A stretch of DNA of 51,454 bases from Candidatus Nanopelagicaceae bacterium (GTDB lineage Bacteria; Actinomycetota; Actinomycetes; Nanopelagicales; Nanopelagicaceae): NCBI GenBank assembly GCA_947461995.1, contig CANHNH010000001.1, positions 78,913 through 130,366 on the forward strand, in the 5' to 3' direction. Made by a program: the position numbers and the translations under genes. Positions 41,958 through 51,454 of this stretch are shown here, piece after piece. The notes under the pieces were generated by a model. The model was not told the origin of the DNA. It worked only from the letters and a program-made list of their open reading frames with translations, and ran no database searches. The first letter of the stretch is position 1, and each line of letters starts with the position of its first letter.

Positions 41958-43052
41958 TTATCTAACGTGGGACTTAACAAAGGGCAGATTTACTACTTCA
42001 GCCTGTGATTCGCGTCCGCGCACGTCGATCACTACAACTGTTCCGAGTGATACCGAAGAATCCAAAAGCGCTAGAGCAACTCCATTTTTTAATGTTGGCG
42101 AAAATGTTCCAGAAGTAACAATGCCTACTTCAATGCCCTCTGAATCCTTAACTTTCATACCAGCGCGAGGAATACCCCGATCCAGAGATTTCAAACCGTG
42201 TAAAAATCTGCGCGGACCATTCGTGCGTTCACTTCGCAGAACGACGTCTCCTGAAAAATTTTCTTTCTTCCATCCCACAGCCCATGATGCATGTGCTTGC
42301 ACTGGAGTGATATCAAGGGAAAGTTCGTGACCATGTAACGGATATCCCATTTCCGTTCTCAACGTATCGCGAGCCCCTAAGCCGCACACAAGGCCATCAA
42401 AGGCGGCGATTGCGGCAACAAGTGCGTCCCAAACTTTTTCTGCGTCTTTCCATAATGGCAATAATTCAAAACCAAATTCACCTGTATATCCAGTACGGCA
42501 CAAAATTACATCACATTGCGCAATCTTCACCTTTGTAAAACTCATGTAATCAATTAAGGATTCAACGCCTAGGGATGCTAAAACTTGCGCTGTTGCTGGA
42601 CCTTGTAGCGCAAGCACTGCATATTCTGTATGTAAGTTTGTAATCGTTATTCCCGGCACTTTTTTAGCTTCCAGGGTTGCAACAACATCGGCTGTGTTCG
42701 ATGCATTTGGAACAAGAAAAATATCATCGGATGAATTTCTATAGGCAATAAGGTCATCAATAACGCCACCATCGTCGTTACACAACATTGTGTATTGAGC
42801 CATGCCATCAGATATTCGATCGAGGTCATTGGTAAGAATTGCGTTAAGAAAATCTAAAGCACCGCTACCTTTTACGCTGGCTTTGCCTAGGTGCGACACA
42901 TCAAAAAGTCCTACACGTTCTCGGACTGCGCTGTGTTCTGCGAGAACGCCAGTGGCTGGATATTCAATGGGCATTAACCAACCACCAAAATCTGCCATCT
43001 TGGCTTGAAGATCCACGTGTTTTTGATGGAGAGGAGAATTTTTCACATTCAC
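41958..43052 (-). CDS. gcvT: Aminomethyltransferase (glycine cleavage T protein)
   Basis: GGWLMPIEY, RVGLFDVSHLGK, CRTGYTGEFGFELL. Confidence 0.95.
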   Translation of the reverse strand: MNVKNSPLHQKHVDLQAKMADFGGWLMPIEYPATGVLAEHSAVRERVGLFDVSHLGKASVKGSGALDFLNAILTNDLDRISDGMAQYTMLCNDDGGVIDDLIAYRNSSDDIFLVPNASNTADVVATLEAKKVPGITITNLHTEYAVLALQGPATAQVLASLGVESLIDYMSFTKVKIAQCDVILCRTGYTGEFGFELLPLWKDAEKVWDALVAAIAAFDGLVCGLGARDTLRTEMGYPLHGHELSLDITPVQAHASWAVGWKKENFSGDVVLRSERTNGPRRFLHGLKSLDRGIPRAGMKVKDSEGIEVGIVTSGTFSPTLKNGVALALLDSSVSLGTVVVIDVRGRESQAEVVNLPFVKSHVR

Positions 43053-43126
43053 AACCTACTCCCACTGCTACAAAAGTTCCTACAACCGATAACCTGTGCG
43101 TCTTGCAGAATTTGAGAAGGAGCACC

Positions 43127-44623
43127 ATGTCCTCGTTGGCACTTACTGACGGCGCCGTGAATAACGGTGTAATTGTCGTCGGGCTTTCATTTAATCCAAA
43201 TAAAGCATCAGCGTTAAGCATTGAATCAGGCTCTCTGACTCTGGATGCAAGAACACTGCTCGCTCAACTCAAAGAGCTCGGAGCAACTGGTAAATCTGAT
43301 GAAATTATCAAAATTCCTGGCACCCGAACAAAATTAATCGTTTTTACTGGATTGGGTCAGACACAAAAAGAGTATGCCCATGAAACTCTTCGTCGTGCCG
43401 CGGGAGCAGCTGCACGTGCTTTGGCCGGAAGTGATGAAGCAACATTTGCCTTGCCAACTGCAAATATTGAAGCAGTTTCAGCGATTGCAGAAGGTGCAGC
43501 ACTTGGCTCCTATGCTTTTGATGAATTCCGCGGCTCAACAAAATCAGAACGAAAATTGCCACTGACAAAGATCGCGATTCACTCCAAATTTACTAAAAAA
43601 ATTGAAGCAAGGAATGGGCTAAAGCGCGCGCAAATAATCGCAAAGTACACGCACTTAGTTCGAGATTTAATCAACACTCCCCCATCGCACCTAACTCCAG
43701 AAACTTTTACGAAAAAGATTGCGGCTGTTGTTAAATCAGCGGGCGGCGCTTCTGCTGGACTTAAAGTTAGTGTTCTCAATGAAAAGCAATTGAAAAGTGG
43801 CGGCTATGGCGGAATTATTGGTGTTGGCCAAGGATCGGCAAATCCACCTCGTTTGCTTCACATTAAATACACACCCAAAAAATCTCTACGTAAATTTGCA
43901 TTCGTGGGTAAAGGAATCACATTTGATACTGGCGGATTAGCTCTTAAACCTGCAGCCGGTATGGAAGCCATGAAATCTGACATGAGTGGAGCAGCGGCTG
44001 TATGCGGTGCGATTCTTGCCATTGCAAATCTAAAACTTCCGGTATCAATCGAAGCATGGGCACCCTTGGCTGAAAATATGGTTAGCGAAAATGCAACTCG
44101 GCCAAGTGATGTCATTACAATTTATGGGGGTAAAACTGTAGAAGTTCTCAATCCGGATGCAGAAGGTCGACTCATTCTGGCTGATGCTCTTGTCAAGGCC
44201 CAAGAAACAAAATCACTCGATGGTCTTATTGATGTTGCAACATTGACGGGGGCACAAGTGGTCGCACTTGGAACCCGAACAAGTGCGGTCATGACAAATA
44301 ATGAAGATTTCAGTGCTCGTTTAATCACTGCAGCCACAGATAGTGGCGAAGCATTTTGGCCAATGCCACTACCTCAAGAATTGCGCGCATCTCTTGATTC
44401 ACCAGTTGCAGATTTAGCAAATATCGGTGAACGAATGGGCGGCATGTTAGTCGCCGGTTTATTCTTAAAGGATTTCGTTAAGCCAGAAGTGCCATGGTTG
44501 CACCTAGATATTGCAGGTCCCGCCTACAACGAATCTGGTGCACACGGATACACCCCAGTTGGTGGCACTGGTGTGGCACTGCGCACACTTCTGTGCTTGG
44601 TCGAAAATTCAATAATTCGGTAA
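43127..44623 (+). CDS. pepA: Leucyl aminopeptidase (M17)
   Basis: GKGITFDTGGLALKPAAGMEAMKSDMSGAAAV, NPDAEGRLILADAL; ATG 43127 with GAGAAGGAG upstream. Confidence 0.95.
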   Translation: MSSLALTDGAVNNGVIVVGLSFNPNKASALSIESGSLTLDARTLLAQLKELGATGKSDEIIKIPGTRTKLIVFTGLGQTQKEYAHETLRRAAGAAARALAGSDEATFALPTANIEAVSAIAEGAALGSYAFDEFRGSTKSERKLPLTKIAIHSKFTKKIEARNGLKRAQIIAKYTHLVRDLINTPPSHLTPETFTKKIAAVVKSAGGASAGLKVSVLNEKQLKSGGYGGIIGVGQGSANPPRLLHIKYTPKKSLRKFAFVGKGITFDTGGLALKPAAGMEAMKSDMSGAAAVCGAILAIANLKLPVSIEAWAPLAENMVSENATRPSDVITIYGGKTVEVLNPDAEGRLILADALVKAQETKSLDGLIDVATLTGAQVVALGTRTSAVMTNNEDFSARLITAATDSGEAFWPMPLPQELRASLDSPVADLANIGERMGGMLVAGLFLKDFVKPEVPWLHLDIAGPAYNESGAHGYTPVGGTGVALRTLLCLVENSIIR

Positions 44624-44644
44624 CTAGCCCGAAGGCTGGCAAGA

Positions 44645-44669
44645 TAGGACAAGGGCGAAGGTTGTCCTA
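44645..44669. promoter_or_regulatory. Perfect 8-bp inverted repeat upstream of lpdA (operator or hairpin)
   Basis: TAGGACAA-GGGCGAAGG-TTGTCCTA. Confidence 0.6.
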
Positions 44670-44701
44670 GTACGTCTTTAGAATCGTGGGAGGTTTACGC
44701 A

Positions 44702-46069
44702 GTGGCTCAATTTGATCTAGTAATCCTTGGCGGTGGAAGTGGCGGTTATGCATGCGCCCTTCGAAGCGCACAACTAGGTCTTTCTGTAGCACTGATCGAA
44801 GCTGACAAACTTGGTGGCACGTGTTTACACCGTGGCTGTATTCCAACAAAAGCATTATTGCACTCAGGTGAAATTGCAGATGGCGCACGCGATGCCAGCC
44901 ACTTCGGTGTGAACGCGCAATTCTTGTCTATGGATATGCCAGCTGTTAATTCATATAAGGATGGCGTAATCGCTCGACTTCACAAAGGGTTGCAAGGTCT
45001 TGTAAAATCAAGAAATATTACGTACATCGAAGGTCACGGTCGTTTGGTTTCTAAAGACACCGTTGAAGTTAATGGCGAAAAATACACAGGTAAAAATGTT
45101 GTACTCGCGACAGGATCGTACGCAAAAACTCTGCCTGGACTTGAAATCGATGGCAAGAAGATCATTACATCCGATCATGCAACAAAATTGGAGTACGTTC
45201 CAAAGAGTGTCATCGTTTTAGGTGGCGGCGTAATCGGCTGCGAGTTTGCATCTGTTTGGAAATCCTTTGGAGCAGAAGTAACAATTATTGAAGGTCTATC
45301 TCACCTGGTTGCACTTGAAGATGAGTCATCTAGCAAGCAACTCGAACGCGCATTTAGAAAACGCGGGATTAATTTTGAACTTGGTGTTCGCTTCAAGTCC
45401 GCTGCGATTAATGGCGAAACTGTAACCGTGACTCTCGAAGATGGAAAAACTTTCACGGCAGATGTTCTCCTCGTCAGTGTCGGAAGAGGACCTGTATCTG
45501 CAAATCTAGGATACGAAGAACAAGGAATCGCTATGGATCGCGGTTATGTATTAGTCGATGATAAGTGCCGCACAAATGTTGCTGGAATTTGGGCGGTCGG
45601 TGATTTAATTCCGACTCTTCAGCTTGCTCATGTGGGGTTCGGTGAAGGAATTCTGGTTGCGGAAGAGATTGCAGGCCTTAATCCAAAAGCAATTAATTAC
45701 GATGGTGTTCCACGGGTTACATACTCTGAACCAGAAGTTGCATCCGTTGGCTTGACGACAGCAATTGCAAAAGAGCGCGGTTACGATGTTGTTGAATTAA
45801 ATTATGACTTAGCTGGTAATGGTAAAGCTCAAATTTTGCGCACAGCAGGATCTGTGAAATTGGTTTCTGCCAAGAACGGACCTGTACTTGGAATTCATAT
45901 GGTTGGTTCTCGCGTCGGAGAACTTCTAGCCGAAGCACAACTAATTTTTAATTGGGAAGCAAGTGCAGACGATGTTGCTCCTCTTATTCATGCACACCCA
46001 ACTCTTTCAGAAGCCATGGGAGAAGCACACATGGCACTGGCCGGTAAACCGCTTCATGCTCACGGATAA
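44702..46069 (+). CDS. lpdA: Dihydrolipoyl dehydrogenase
   Basis: GGTCLHRGCIPTKALLHSGE redox-active disulfide; GTG start with GGGAGG. Confidence 0.96.
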   Translation: MAQFDLVILGGGSGGYACALRSAQLGLSVALIEADKLGGTCLHRGCIPTKALLHSGEIADGARDASHFGVNAQFLSMDMPAVNSYKDGVIARLHKGLQGLVKSRNITYIEGHGRLVSKDTVEVNGEKYTGKNVVLATGSYAKTLPGLEIDGKKIITSDHATKLEYVPKSVIVLGGGVIGCEFASVWKSFGAEVTIIEGLSHLVALEDESSSKQLERAFRKRGINFELGVRFKSAAINGETVTVTLEDGKTFTADVLLVSVGRGPVSANLGYEEQGIAMDRGYVLVDDKCRTNVAGIWAVGDLIPTLQLAHVGFGEGILVAEEIAGLNPKAINYDGVPRVTYSEPEVASVGLTTAIAKERGYDVVELNYDLAGNGKAQILRTAGSVKLVSAKNGPVLGIHMVGSRVGELLAEAQLIFNWEASADDVAPLIHAHPTLSEAMGEAHMALAGKPLHAHG

Positions 46070-46084
46070 TTTAGGGAGAAAACT

Positions 46085-47746
46085 ATGACATTTTCACTAA
46101 CGATGCCTGCCCTTGGCGAGAGCGTGACAGAGGGAACAGTTACACGTTGGCTAAAAGCAGAAGGCGACCAGGTTGCTGTTGACGAACCATTGCTAGAAGT
46201 ATCAACAGATAAAGTTGATACAGAAATTCCTTCACCTGTTGCGGGAACACTTCAAAAAATTATTGTCGGCGTAGATCAAACTGTCGCAGTTGGAGCCGAA
46301 CTTGCAGTTATCGCAGACGGTGCAGCAGCACCTGTTGCACCTGTTGCAACACCAGCTCCAGTTGCGACACCAGCACCTGTAGCGACACCAGCTCCAGTTG
46401 CACCAGTTGCGACACCTGCCCCCGTCGCGCCAGTTGCATCAAACTCTGCTGGAACCATTATTACGATGCCAGCTCTTGGTGAAAGCGTCAGCGAAGGTAC
46501 TGTTACACGTTGGTTAAAAAATGTTGGTGACGCAGTTGCGATGGATGAAGCGTTGCTAGAAGTTTCAACTGACAAAGTTGACACAGAGATTCCATCACCA
46601 GTTGCTGGAACGCTCTTAGCAATTGACGTCTCAGTTGATTCAACTGTTCCAGTTGGTGCACGTCTAGGATTAATAGGTGCTTCTAATGGTGCAGTTGTTG
46701 CAGCGCCAGTTGTTGCAGCGCCAGTTGTTGCAGCGCCAGTTGTTGCAGCGCCAGTTGTTGCAGCGCCCCCTGTTATTTCTGCACCTGCGATTATTCCCCC
46801 TGCAACGGTTGCGCCAAATGCCGATGCTTATGTAACACCAATTGTTAGAAAATTAGCTTCCGAACTCGGCGTCAATCTTTCAACTCTTCAGGGCAGTGGT
46901 GTTGGTGGCCGTATTCGTAAAGAAGATGTTCAGGCTGCTGCAAAACCATCTGTGTCTCAGAGTGCTCCAGTTGCGCAATCCGCTACGACCACTGTTGCTG
47001 CAAAATCACCGACAGTTGTGACATCACCATTGCGCGGAACAACAGTGACAATGTCGCGTCTGCGCAAAGTCATAGCCGCCCGAATGGTTGAGTCTTTACA
47101 AGTAAGCGCGCAGCTCACAACAGTTATCGAAGTAGATGTAACAAAAATTTCTCGCCTACGCGATAGTGCCAAGGCATCTTTTGAAGCACGAGAAGGTGTG
47201 AAACTTTCATTCCTTCCATTTTTTGCCGTGGCAGTATGTGAGGCGCTCAAAGTTCATCCCGTATTAAATTCATCTGTCGAAGGTGATCAAATTACTTACC
47301 ATGGCGCCGAACACCTTGGAATTGCCGTAGATACTGAACGTGGATTATTAGTACCAGTAATTCACAACGCCGGAGATTTAAACATGGGCGGAATTGCTCG
47401 CAAAATTTCTGATCTAGCAGCACGAACTCGAGATAATAAAGTTACTCCAGATGAATTAGGTGGCGGAACATTTACGCTAACAAATACCGGAAGCCGTGGC
47501 GCGCTTTTTGATACTCCGATTATTAACCAACCACAGGTTGCAATTCTTGGCTTAGGTGCAGTTGTGAAGCGACCAATGGTCGTTCGCGGTGAAGATGGTG
47601 GTGAAACAATTGCGATCCGTGCAATGGTTTATTTAGGACTTTCATATGATCATCGCGTCGTTGACGGAGCAGATGCTGCTCGATTCTTAGTAACTCTTAA
47701 AGAGCGTCTGGAACACGGTGCTTTTGAATCGGATCTTGGTCTCTGA
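46085..47746 (+). CDS. sucB: 2-oxoglutarate dehydrogenase E2 (dihydrolipoamide succinyltransferase), two lipoyl domains
   Basis: Two [21 protein letters not shown] lipoyl motifs, E3BD, catalytic [16 protein letters not shown]. Confidence 0.95.
   Translation: MTFSLTMPALGESVTEGTVTRWLKAEGDQVAVDEPLLEVSTDKVDTEIPSPVAGTLQKIIVGVDQTVAVGAELAVIADGAAAPVAPVATPAPVATPAPVATPAPVAPVATPAPVAPVASNSAGTIITMPALGESVSEGTVTRWLKNVGDAVAMDEALLEVSTDKVDTEIPSPVAGTLLAIDVSVDSTVPVGARLGLIGASNGAVVAAPVVAAPVVAAPVVAAPVVAAPPVISAPAIIPPATVAPNADAYVTPIVRKLASELGVNLSTLQGSGVGGRIRKEDVQAAAKPSVSQSAPVAQSATTTVAAKSPTVVTSPLRGTTVTMSRLRKVIAARMVESLQVSAQLTTVIEVDVTKISRLRDSAKASFEAREGVKLSFLPFFAVAVCEALKVHPVLNSSVEGDQITYHGAEHLGIAVDTERGLLVPVIHNAGDLNMGGIARKISDLAARTRDNKVTPDELGGGTFTLTNTGSRGALFDTPIINQPQVAILGLGAVVKRPMVVRGEDGGETIAIRAMVYLGLSYDHRVVDGADAARFLVTLKERLEHGAFESDLGL
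46694..46768 (+). repeat. Five tandem 15-bp repeats encoding VVAAP in the SucB interdomain linker
   Basis: GTTGTTGCAGCGCCA x4 exact plus one copy with a terminal A to C change. Confidence 0.95.
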
Positions 47747-48633
47747 TGCCAACGATGCAACGAGTTGCAATCACCGGAGCATCCGGAATGATCGGAACCG
47801 CACTTGTCGGTCATCTAAAATCTGAGGGTTACACAGTTCAAAAATTAGTTCGTAGGCCAAGTCGCGCGGCAGATGAAATTACCTGGGATCCACAAGCAGG
47901 TACAGTGGATTTAGAGGCACTTACTGGAGTAGATGCGGTTATTCATTTAGCTGGTGCCGGAGTCGGAGATAAGCGCTGGACTAAGAAGTACAAAAGCGAA
48001 ATTCTTAATTCCAGATTGCTTGGAACAACTACAATTGCCAATGCAGTAAATACTGTTAAGCCATCGGTTTTTATTAGCGCAAGTGCAATTGGTTGGTATG
48101 GCGAAACTGGTAATCGCGCCGTGATCGAAACAGATCGAGCTGGCGAAGATTTTTTGGCTGCAGTATGCCGAGAATGGGAAGGCGCAGCTGATCTAGTCCA
48201 AGATGTGCGCACAGTAAAACTTCGCACCGGCCTGGTACTCGATCCAACTGGCGGTGCACTGGGACGCATGCTTCCTCTATTTAGATTTGGTTTCGGTGGA
48301 AAATTGGGAAACGGAAAGCAATGGTGGTCGTGGATTACTTTGCATGATCAAATTCGTGCAATTACATTTGCTCTAGAAAGCAAAATCCAAGGACCTGTAA
48401 ATTTAACTTCTCCGAACCCTGTTACAAATCAAGAATTCACAGCTGGATTAGCTCGCGCACTGCACCGCCCTGCATTATTTCCTGCACCAGCTTTGGCGCT
48501 AAAGATTGCACTGGGTGGATTTTCAACCGAGATTCTAGGTTCTAAAAAAGTAATGCCACAAGCACTACTTGAAGCGGGATTCGTGTTTGACTATCCGCAT
48601 TTAGCAACAGCTCTGACTGCGCTAGTCGACTAA
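47746..48633 (+). CDS. TIGR01777-family NAD-dependent epimerase
   Basis: VAITGASGMIGTALVGHL, RTGLVLDPTGGALGRMLPLFRFGFGGKLGNGKQWWSWIT. Confidence 0.92.
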   Translation: MPTMQRVAITGASGMIGTALVGHLKSEGYTVQKLVRRPSRAADEITWDPQAGTVDLEALTGVDAVIHLAGAGVGDKRWTKKYKSEILNSRLLGTTTIANAVNTVKPSVFISASAIGWYGETGNRAVIETDRAGEDFLAAVCREWEGAADLVQDVRTVKLRTGLVLDPTGGALGRMLPLFRFGFGGKLGNGKQWWSWITLHDQIRAITFALESKIQGPVNLTSPNPVTNQEFTAGLARALHRPALFPAPALALKIALGGFSTEILGSKKVMPQALLEAGFVFDYPHLATALTALVD

Positions 48634-49800
48634 TACAGAAAGAGCAGCCAAGCGTCCAGATAGCAGCGCACCATTTTGAGAGGGCGCACTCTTGTAGTCT
48701 CCAGCTATATAAATGCAATCACGTAGGTGAGAACCAGTTGCACTTTTACTTCGTAATGATGCTAGTGGTAGCGCACTTGGAATTTCATACTTTGCAACTA
48801 GCTTCCAATTTCTGGTATCCACACCATACATAATCGCTAAATGTCTGCGAACTTCAGATTCTGTTGTCGGAAGAATGCTTGTGCTTGAAATCAAATTCTT
48901 GCCAATCGGTGCATAACTTGGCATCATATTTGAGATCACAAGAGTGTTAACCACCGGACCGCGATCTTGGCTATCAATGATGAGAGATTTGCTGGGAGTT
49001 GGTCTGTCCTTAGTTGAGTGATACCACGTGGTACAGCCAACTAATTGAGGAACATCGGTGAGATCTAATAATTGCGCCGCCGTTGTTGCATCCGTAGCTA
49101 CGATAATCGCATCAGCTTCATATTTGCCACGAGAAGTCTTTAATACATTTTTCTTTATGGAGTTTACTTGAACTCCATACTCTATGTTATTAACTCGTGA
49201 AGCCAGCACTTCTGCAAGCACACCCACCCCGCGAACAGGTAATCCCGAATTTCCCTTAACAAAGTGCTTGATTGCAGTTCGTCCATATTCGGCATCAACT
49301 AATAATGGATCTGAGAGAAACACCCCAGTTAAGAAAGGACGAAGCACTCGTTCGTAAGTTTTGCCCAAACCGCTGTTCTTCAGGTCCTCTCCTACGCTTT
49401 GCGCACTTGTTTTCCGAAGTAAATACTTGATCAATCGCATTTTTTCGAGGATAGAACCTGTTTCAGAGTTAAAGACTGAAAACAAGGTTGCACGTGGATC
49501 GCCAATTCGGACTCTTTTCTCATCACGACACACTTCAATAACCGATGATGCAGAAACAAAACCTAATTCCTTGAGTAGCCCTAATTTCTTTATCTCAGGA
49601 TAATTGACATTAATTAATTGAAATCCACGATCGCAAACAAACCCATCAATCACATCACTCGCCACTCGCCCACCAGCACGATCGCTGCTTTCAAGCACGG
49701 TCACCGAAACGCCTTCGTTTTGTAAAGCAATTGCAGCGCTAAGTCCGGCCAGACCTGCACCAACAACAATTACTTTCTTAGGCACGTTCCCCCATTTCAA
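48622..49800 (-). CDS. FAD-dependent oxidoreductase (amine oxidase / phytoene desaturase-like)
   Basis: KVIVVGAGLAGLSAAIALQNEGVSVTVLESSDRAGGRV dinucleotide-binding motif; C-terminal YIAGDYKSAPSQNGALLSGRLAA. Confidence 0.88.
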   Translation of the reverse strand: MKWGNVPKKVIVVGAGLAGLSAAIALQNEGVSVTVLESSDRAGGRVASDVIDGFVCDRGFQLINVNYPEIKKLGLLKELGFVSASSVIEVCRDEKRVRIGDPRATLFSVFNSETGSILEKMRLIKYLLRKTSAQSVGEDLKNSGLGKTYERVLRPFLTGVFLSDPLLVDAEYGRTAIKHFVKGNSGLPVRGVGVLAEVLASRVNNIEYGVQVNSIKKNVLKTSRGKYEADAIIVATDATTAAQLLDLTDVPQLVGCTTWYHSTKDRPTPSKSLIIDSQDRGPVVNTLVISNMMPSYAPIGKNLISSTSILPTTESEVRRHLAIMYGVDTRNWKLVAKYEIPSALPLASLRSKSATGSHLRDCIYIAGDYKSAPSQNGALLSGRLAALSVLVD

Positions 49801-49827
49801 GTCGCTGGTGAAACAGCGGCATAAGAA

Positions 49828-51454
49828 CTAGATCTTGAGTTTGGAAGGCCACCAAATTTTTGGTCCAAGCAAATGAACCAAAGCAGGAACCAGAATTGAG
49901 CGAACAACTAGGGTGTCGAGTAACACTCCAAAGGCCACTGCGAATCCAATTTGAGCTAACGCAACTAATGGGAGTACCCCTAGGACTGTGAAAGTAGCTG
50001 CCAGAACAACACCAGCGGAAGTGATGACTCCACCTGTGACTGTTACGCCCTTTGTCACACCCGCAATGGTTCCGATTTTGATTGCTTCTTCACGCACACG
50101 AGTCATCAAGAAGATGTTGTAGTCAATACCGAGTGCTACAAGGAAGATAAATGTGAAGAGTGGGAAACCAGTATCTGCTCCCGCGAAACCAAAAATGTGG
50201 TTGAAGACAAGCGCAGATACTCCAAGGGTGGCGACAAATGAAAGAATTACTGTGACCAAAAGGACTACTGCTGCCACAATGCTGCGAAGTAGTAGTCCAA
50301 GAATAATTGCAATAAGAAACAGCACAATTGGAATTATCAAATTGCGGTCGTGAGCTGCTACAACATTAAGGTCATAAAAAGTTGCGCTAATTCCGCCCAC
50401 TAGTGATTGTGAATCGATTGTATGAACGGCATCTCGAATCACCGGGACTAAATTACGTCCTTCTTTGGAATCTGCCGGCACATTCAATGTGGCATCCAGA
50501 ACTACCTTGCCATTGATAACTTTTATTGCTGGCATTGGTTGACCCGGTAACACTTGACCATCAACTTCTGGCACAACGCTGGAAACTCCCTCAATTGAGT
50601 TGAGCGCCGCGATCGCTTCGGACACTTTGGATTCCGTAATCAAAATTTGAGTGGGTTGACTCTGTCCGCCTGGGAAATGTTCAAGCAAAACGTCTTGACC
50701 AATTAGCGAATCAGGACGTGATGTGAAGCCTTCTGTTGTTGAAATACCACTTGCTTTGAGAGTTGTGATGAATCCAGCGAAAACCAGAAGAATTACCGTC
50801 GTAACGATTGCAAATTTCTTCGGACTATTCGCTGTTGCATTAGCCACCTTTGACCACAGTCCAGTGAGTTTTTCATCTTTATCATCGTGACGTGGCACCC
50901 TTGGCCAAAATATCCAACGCCCGAATACCACGAGCAATGCAGGTAATAGCGTTAAAACAGTAATCATTGAAGCAACTATTCCAATTGCTCCCACTGGTCC
51001 AAGGCCACGCGTATTACTCAGCTGCGACAAAAGTAGGACAAGTAATCCAAGAGTTACTGTGCTGCCAGAAGCGATAATTGGTTCTACAACCCCACGCCAG
51101 GCAATTTTCATTGCATCAAATCTTGAATCAAAATGGTGAAGTTCTTCGCGGTAACGGGCAATCAACAAGAGTGCATAATCGGTCGCACCACCAATAACCA
51201 ACACCGACAAAATTCCTTGCGACTGCCCGTCCAAAGTTATTAGATCCTGCTTTGCTAGAATATAAATTACAGCGCCGGCGAGTGCTTCTGCTACAAGCGC
51301 CGTGAACAAAGGCAATATCCATAACACCGGTGATCTATACACAACAATTAAAATAAGAGCAACGACACTTAATGTCTTAAGCAGCAAAGTTGAATCAATG
51401 GCGCCAAATGCGCTGAATAAATCTGCAAAAATTGCAGCAAAGCCGGTGACATGA
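49828..51454 (-). CDS. MMPL-family RND-type transporter, C-terminal part (5' end beyond right edge)
   Basis: VIGGATDYALLLIARYREEL and GIDYNIFLMTRVREEA; frame continues upstream of track start as VTGFAAIFADLFSAFGAIDSTLLLKTL to the edge. Confidence 0.92.
   Translation of the reverse strand, partial: HVTGFAAIFADLFSAFGAIDSTLLLKTLSVVALILIVVYRSPVLWILPLFTALVAEALAGAVIYILAKQDLITLDGQSQGILSVLVIGGATDYALLLIARYREELHHFDSRFDAMKIAWRGVVEPIIASGSTVTLGLLVLLLSQLSNTRGLGPVGAIGIVASMITVLTLLPALLVVFGRWIFWPRVPRHDDKDEKLTGLWSKVANATANSPKKFAIVTTVILLVFAGFITTLKASGISTTEGFTSRPDSLIGQDVLLEHFPGGQSQPTQILITESKVSEAIAALNSIEGVSSVVPEVDGQVLPGQPMPAIKVINGKVVLDATLNVPADSKEGRNLVPVIRDAVHTIDSQSLVGGISATFYDLNVVAAHDRNLIIPIVLFLIAIILGLLLRSIVAAVVLLVTVILSFVATLGVSALVFNHIFGFAGADTGFPLFTFIFLVALGIDYNIFLMTRVREEAIKIGTIAGVTKGVTVTGGVITSAGVVLAATFTVLGVLPLVALAQIGFAVAFGVLLDTLVVRSILVPALVHLLGPKIWWPSKLKI

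Noticed and set aside
46276-46584. 102-aa minus ORF in sucB rich in [10 protein letters not shown] repeats
   Set aside because: Antisense translation of the Ala/Pro linker repeat.
46694-46768. CRISPR-like array
   Set aside because: 15-bp head-to-tail repeats without spacers, in frame inside sucB.
49828-51387. MMPL gene starting at 51387 as in the ORF track
   Set aside because: The frame stays open to the window edge with conserved MMPL sequence upstream; the true start is outside the window.

Overview
The window is a gene-dense, housekeeping-type stretch of a streamlined actinobacterial chromosome. An acI/Nanopelagicales-like origin is my inference from gene neighbourhoods, low GC and tiny intergenic gaps. 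In order it carries: alaS (cut by the left edge), a DUF948-like gene, aspS, hisS, an MBL-fold hydrolase, a DUF349 gene, relA/spoT, secF-secD, ruvB-ruvA-ruvC, yebC, pdxT-pdxS, a DUF3048 lipoprotein, a phosphatidylinositol/PIM block (pimA-like, acyltransferase, PI-phosphate synthase), an EF-G2-derived small ORF, a HIT protein, thrS, pabC-pabB, and tRNA-Gly/Cys/Val with a cupin gene between Cys and Val. A small accessory segment follows (methyltransferase, SMR transporter, DUF4287/DUF1801 protein, alpha/beta hydrolase). Then come trpD, a receiver-like protein, the bc1-aa3 respiratory supercomplex genes (ctaE-qcrC-qcrA-qcrB, UbiA-like, ctaF-ctaD-ctaC), a cysteine-desulfurase-like gene with tusA, a PfkB kinase, erpA-like, nadA, DUF3043, gcvT, pepA, lpdA-sucB, a TIGR01777-type epimerase, an FAD oxidoreductase and an MMPL transporter (cut by the right edge). 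No CRISPR, rRNA, transposase or phage genes were seen. The best candidates for something undescribed are: (1) a 107-nt tRNA-like folded element at 26562-26668 with a perfect T-arm/B-box signature but no canonical tRNA; (2) a 194-aa miniaturised pseudo-GTPase that appears to be an EF-G2-family relic lacking the P-loop and other GTPase motifs; (3) a potential pseudoknot upstream of ctaE. Nearly all convergent gene pairs overlap at their stop codons.
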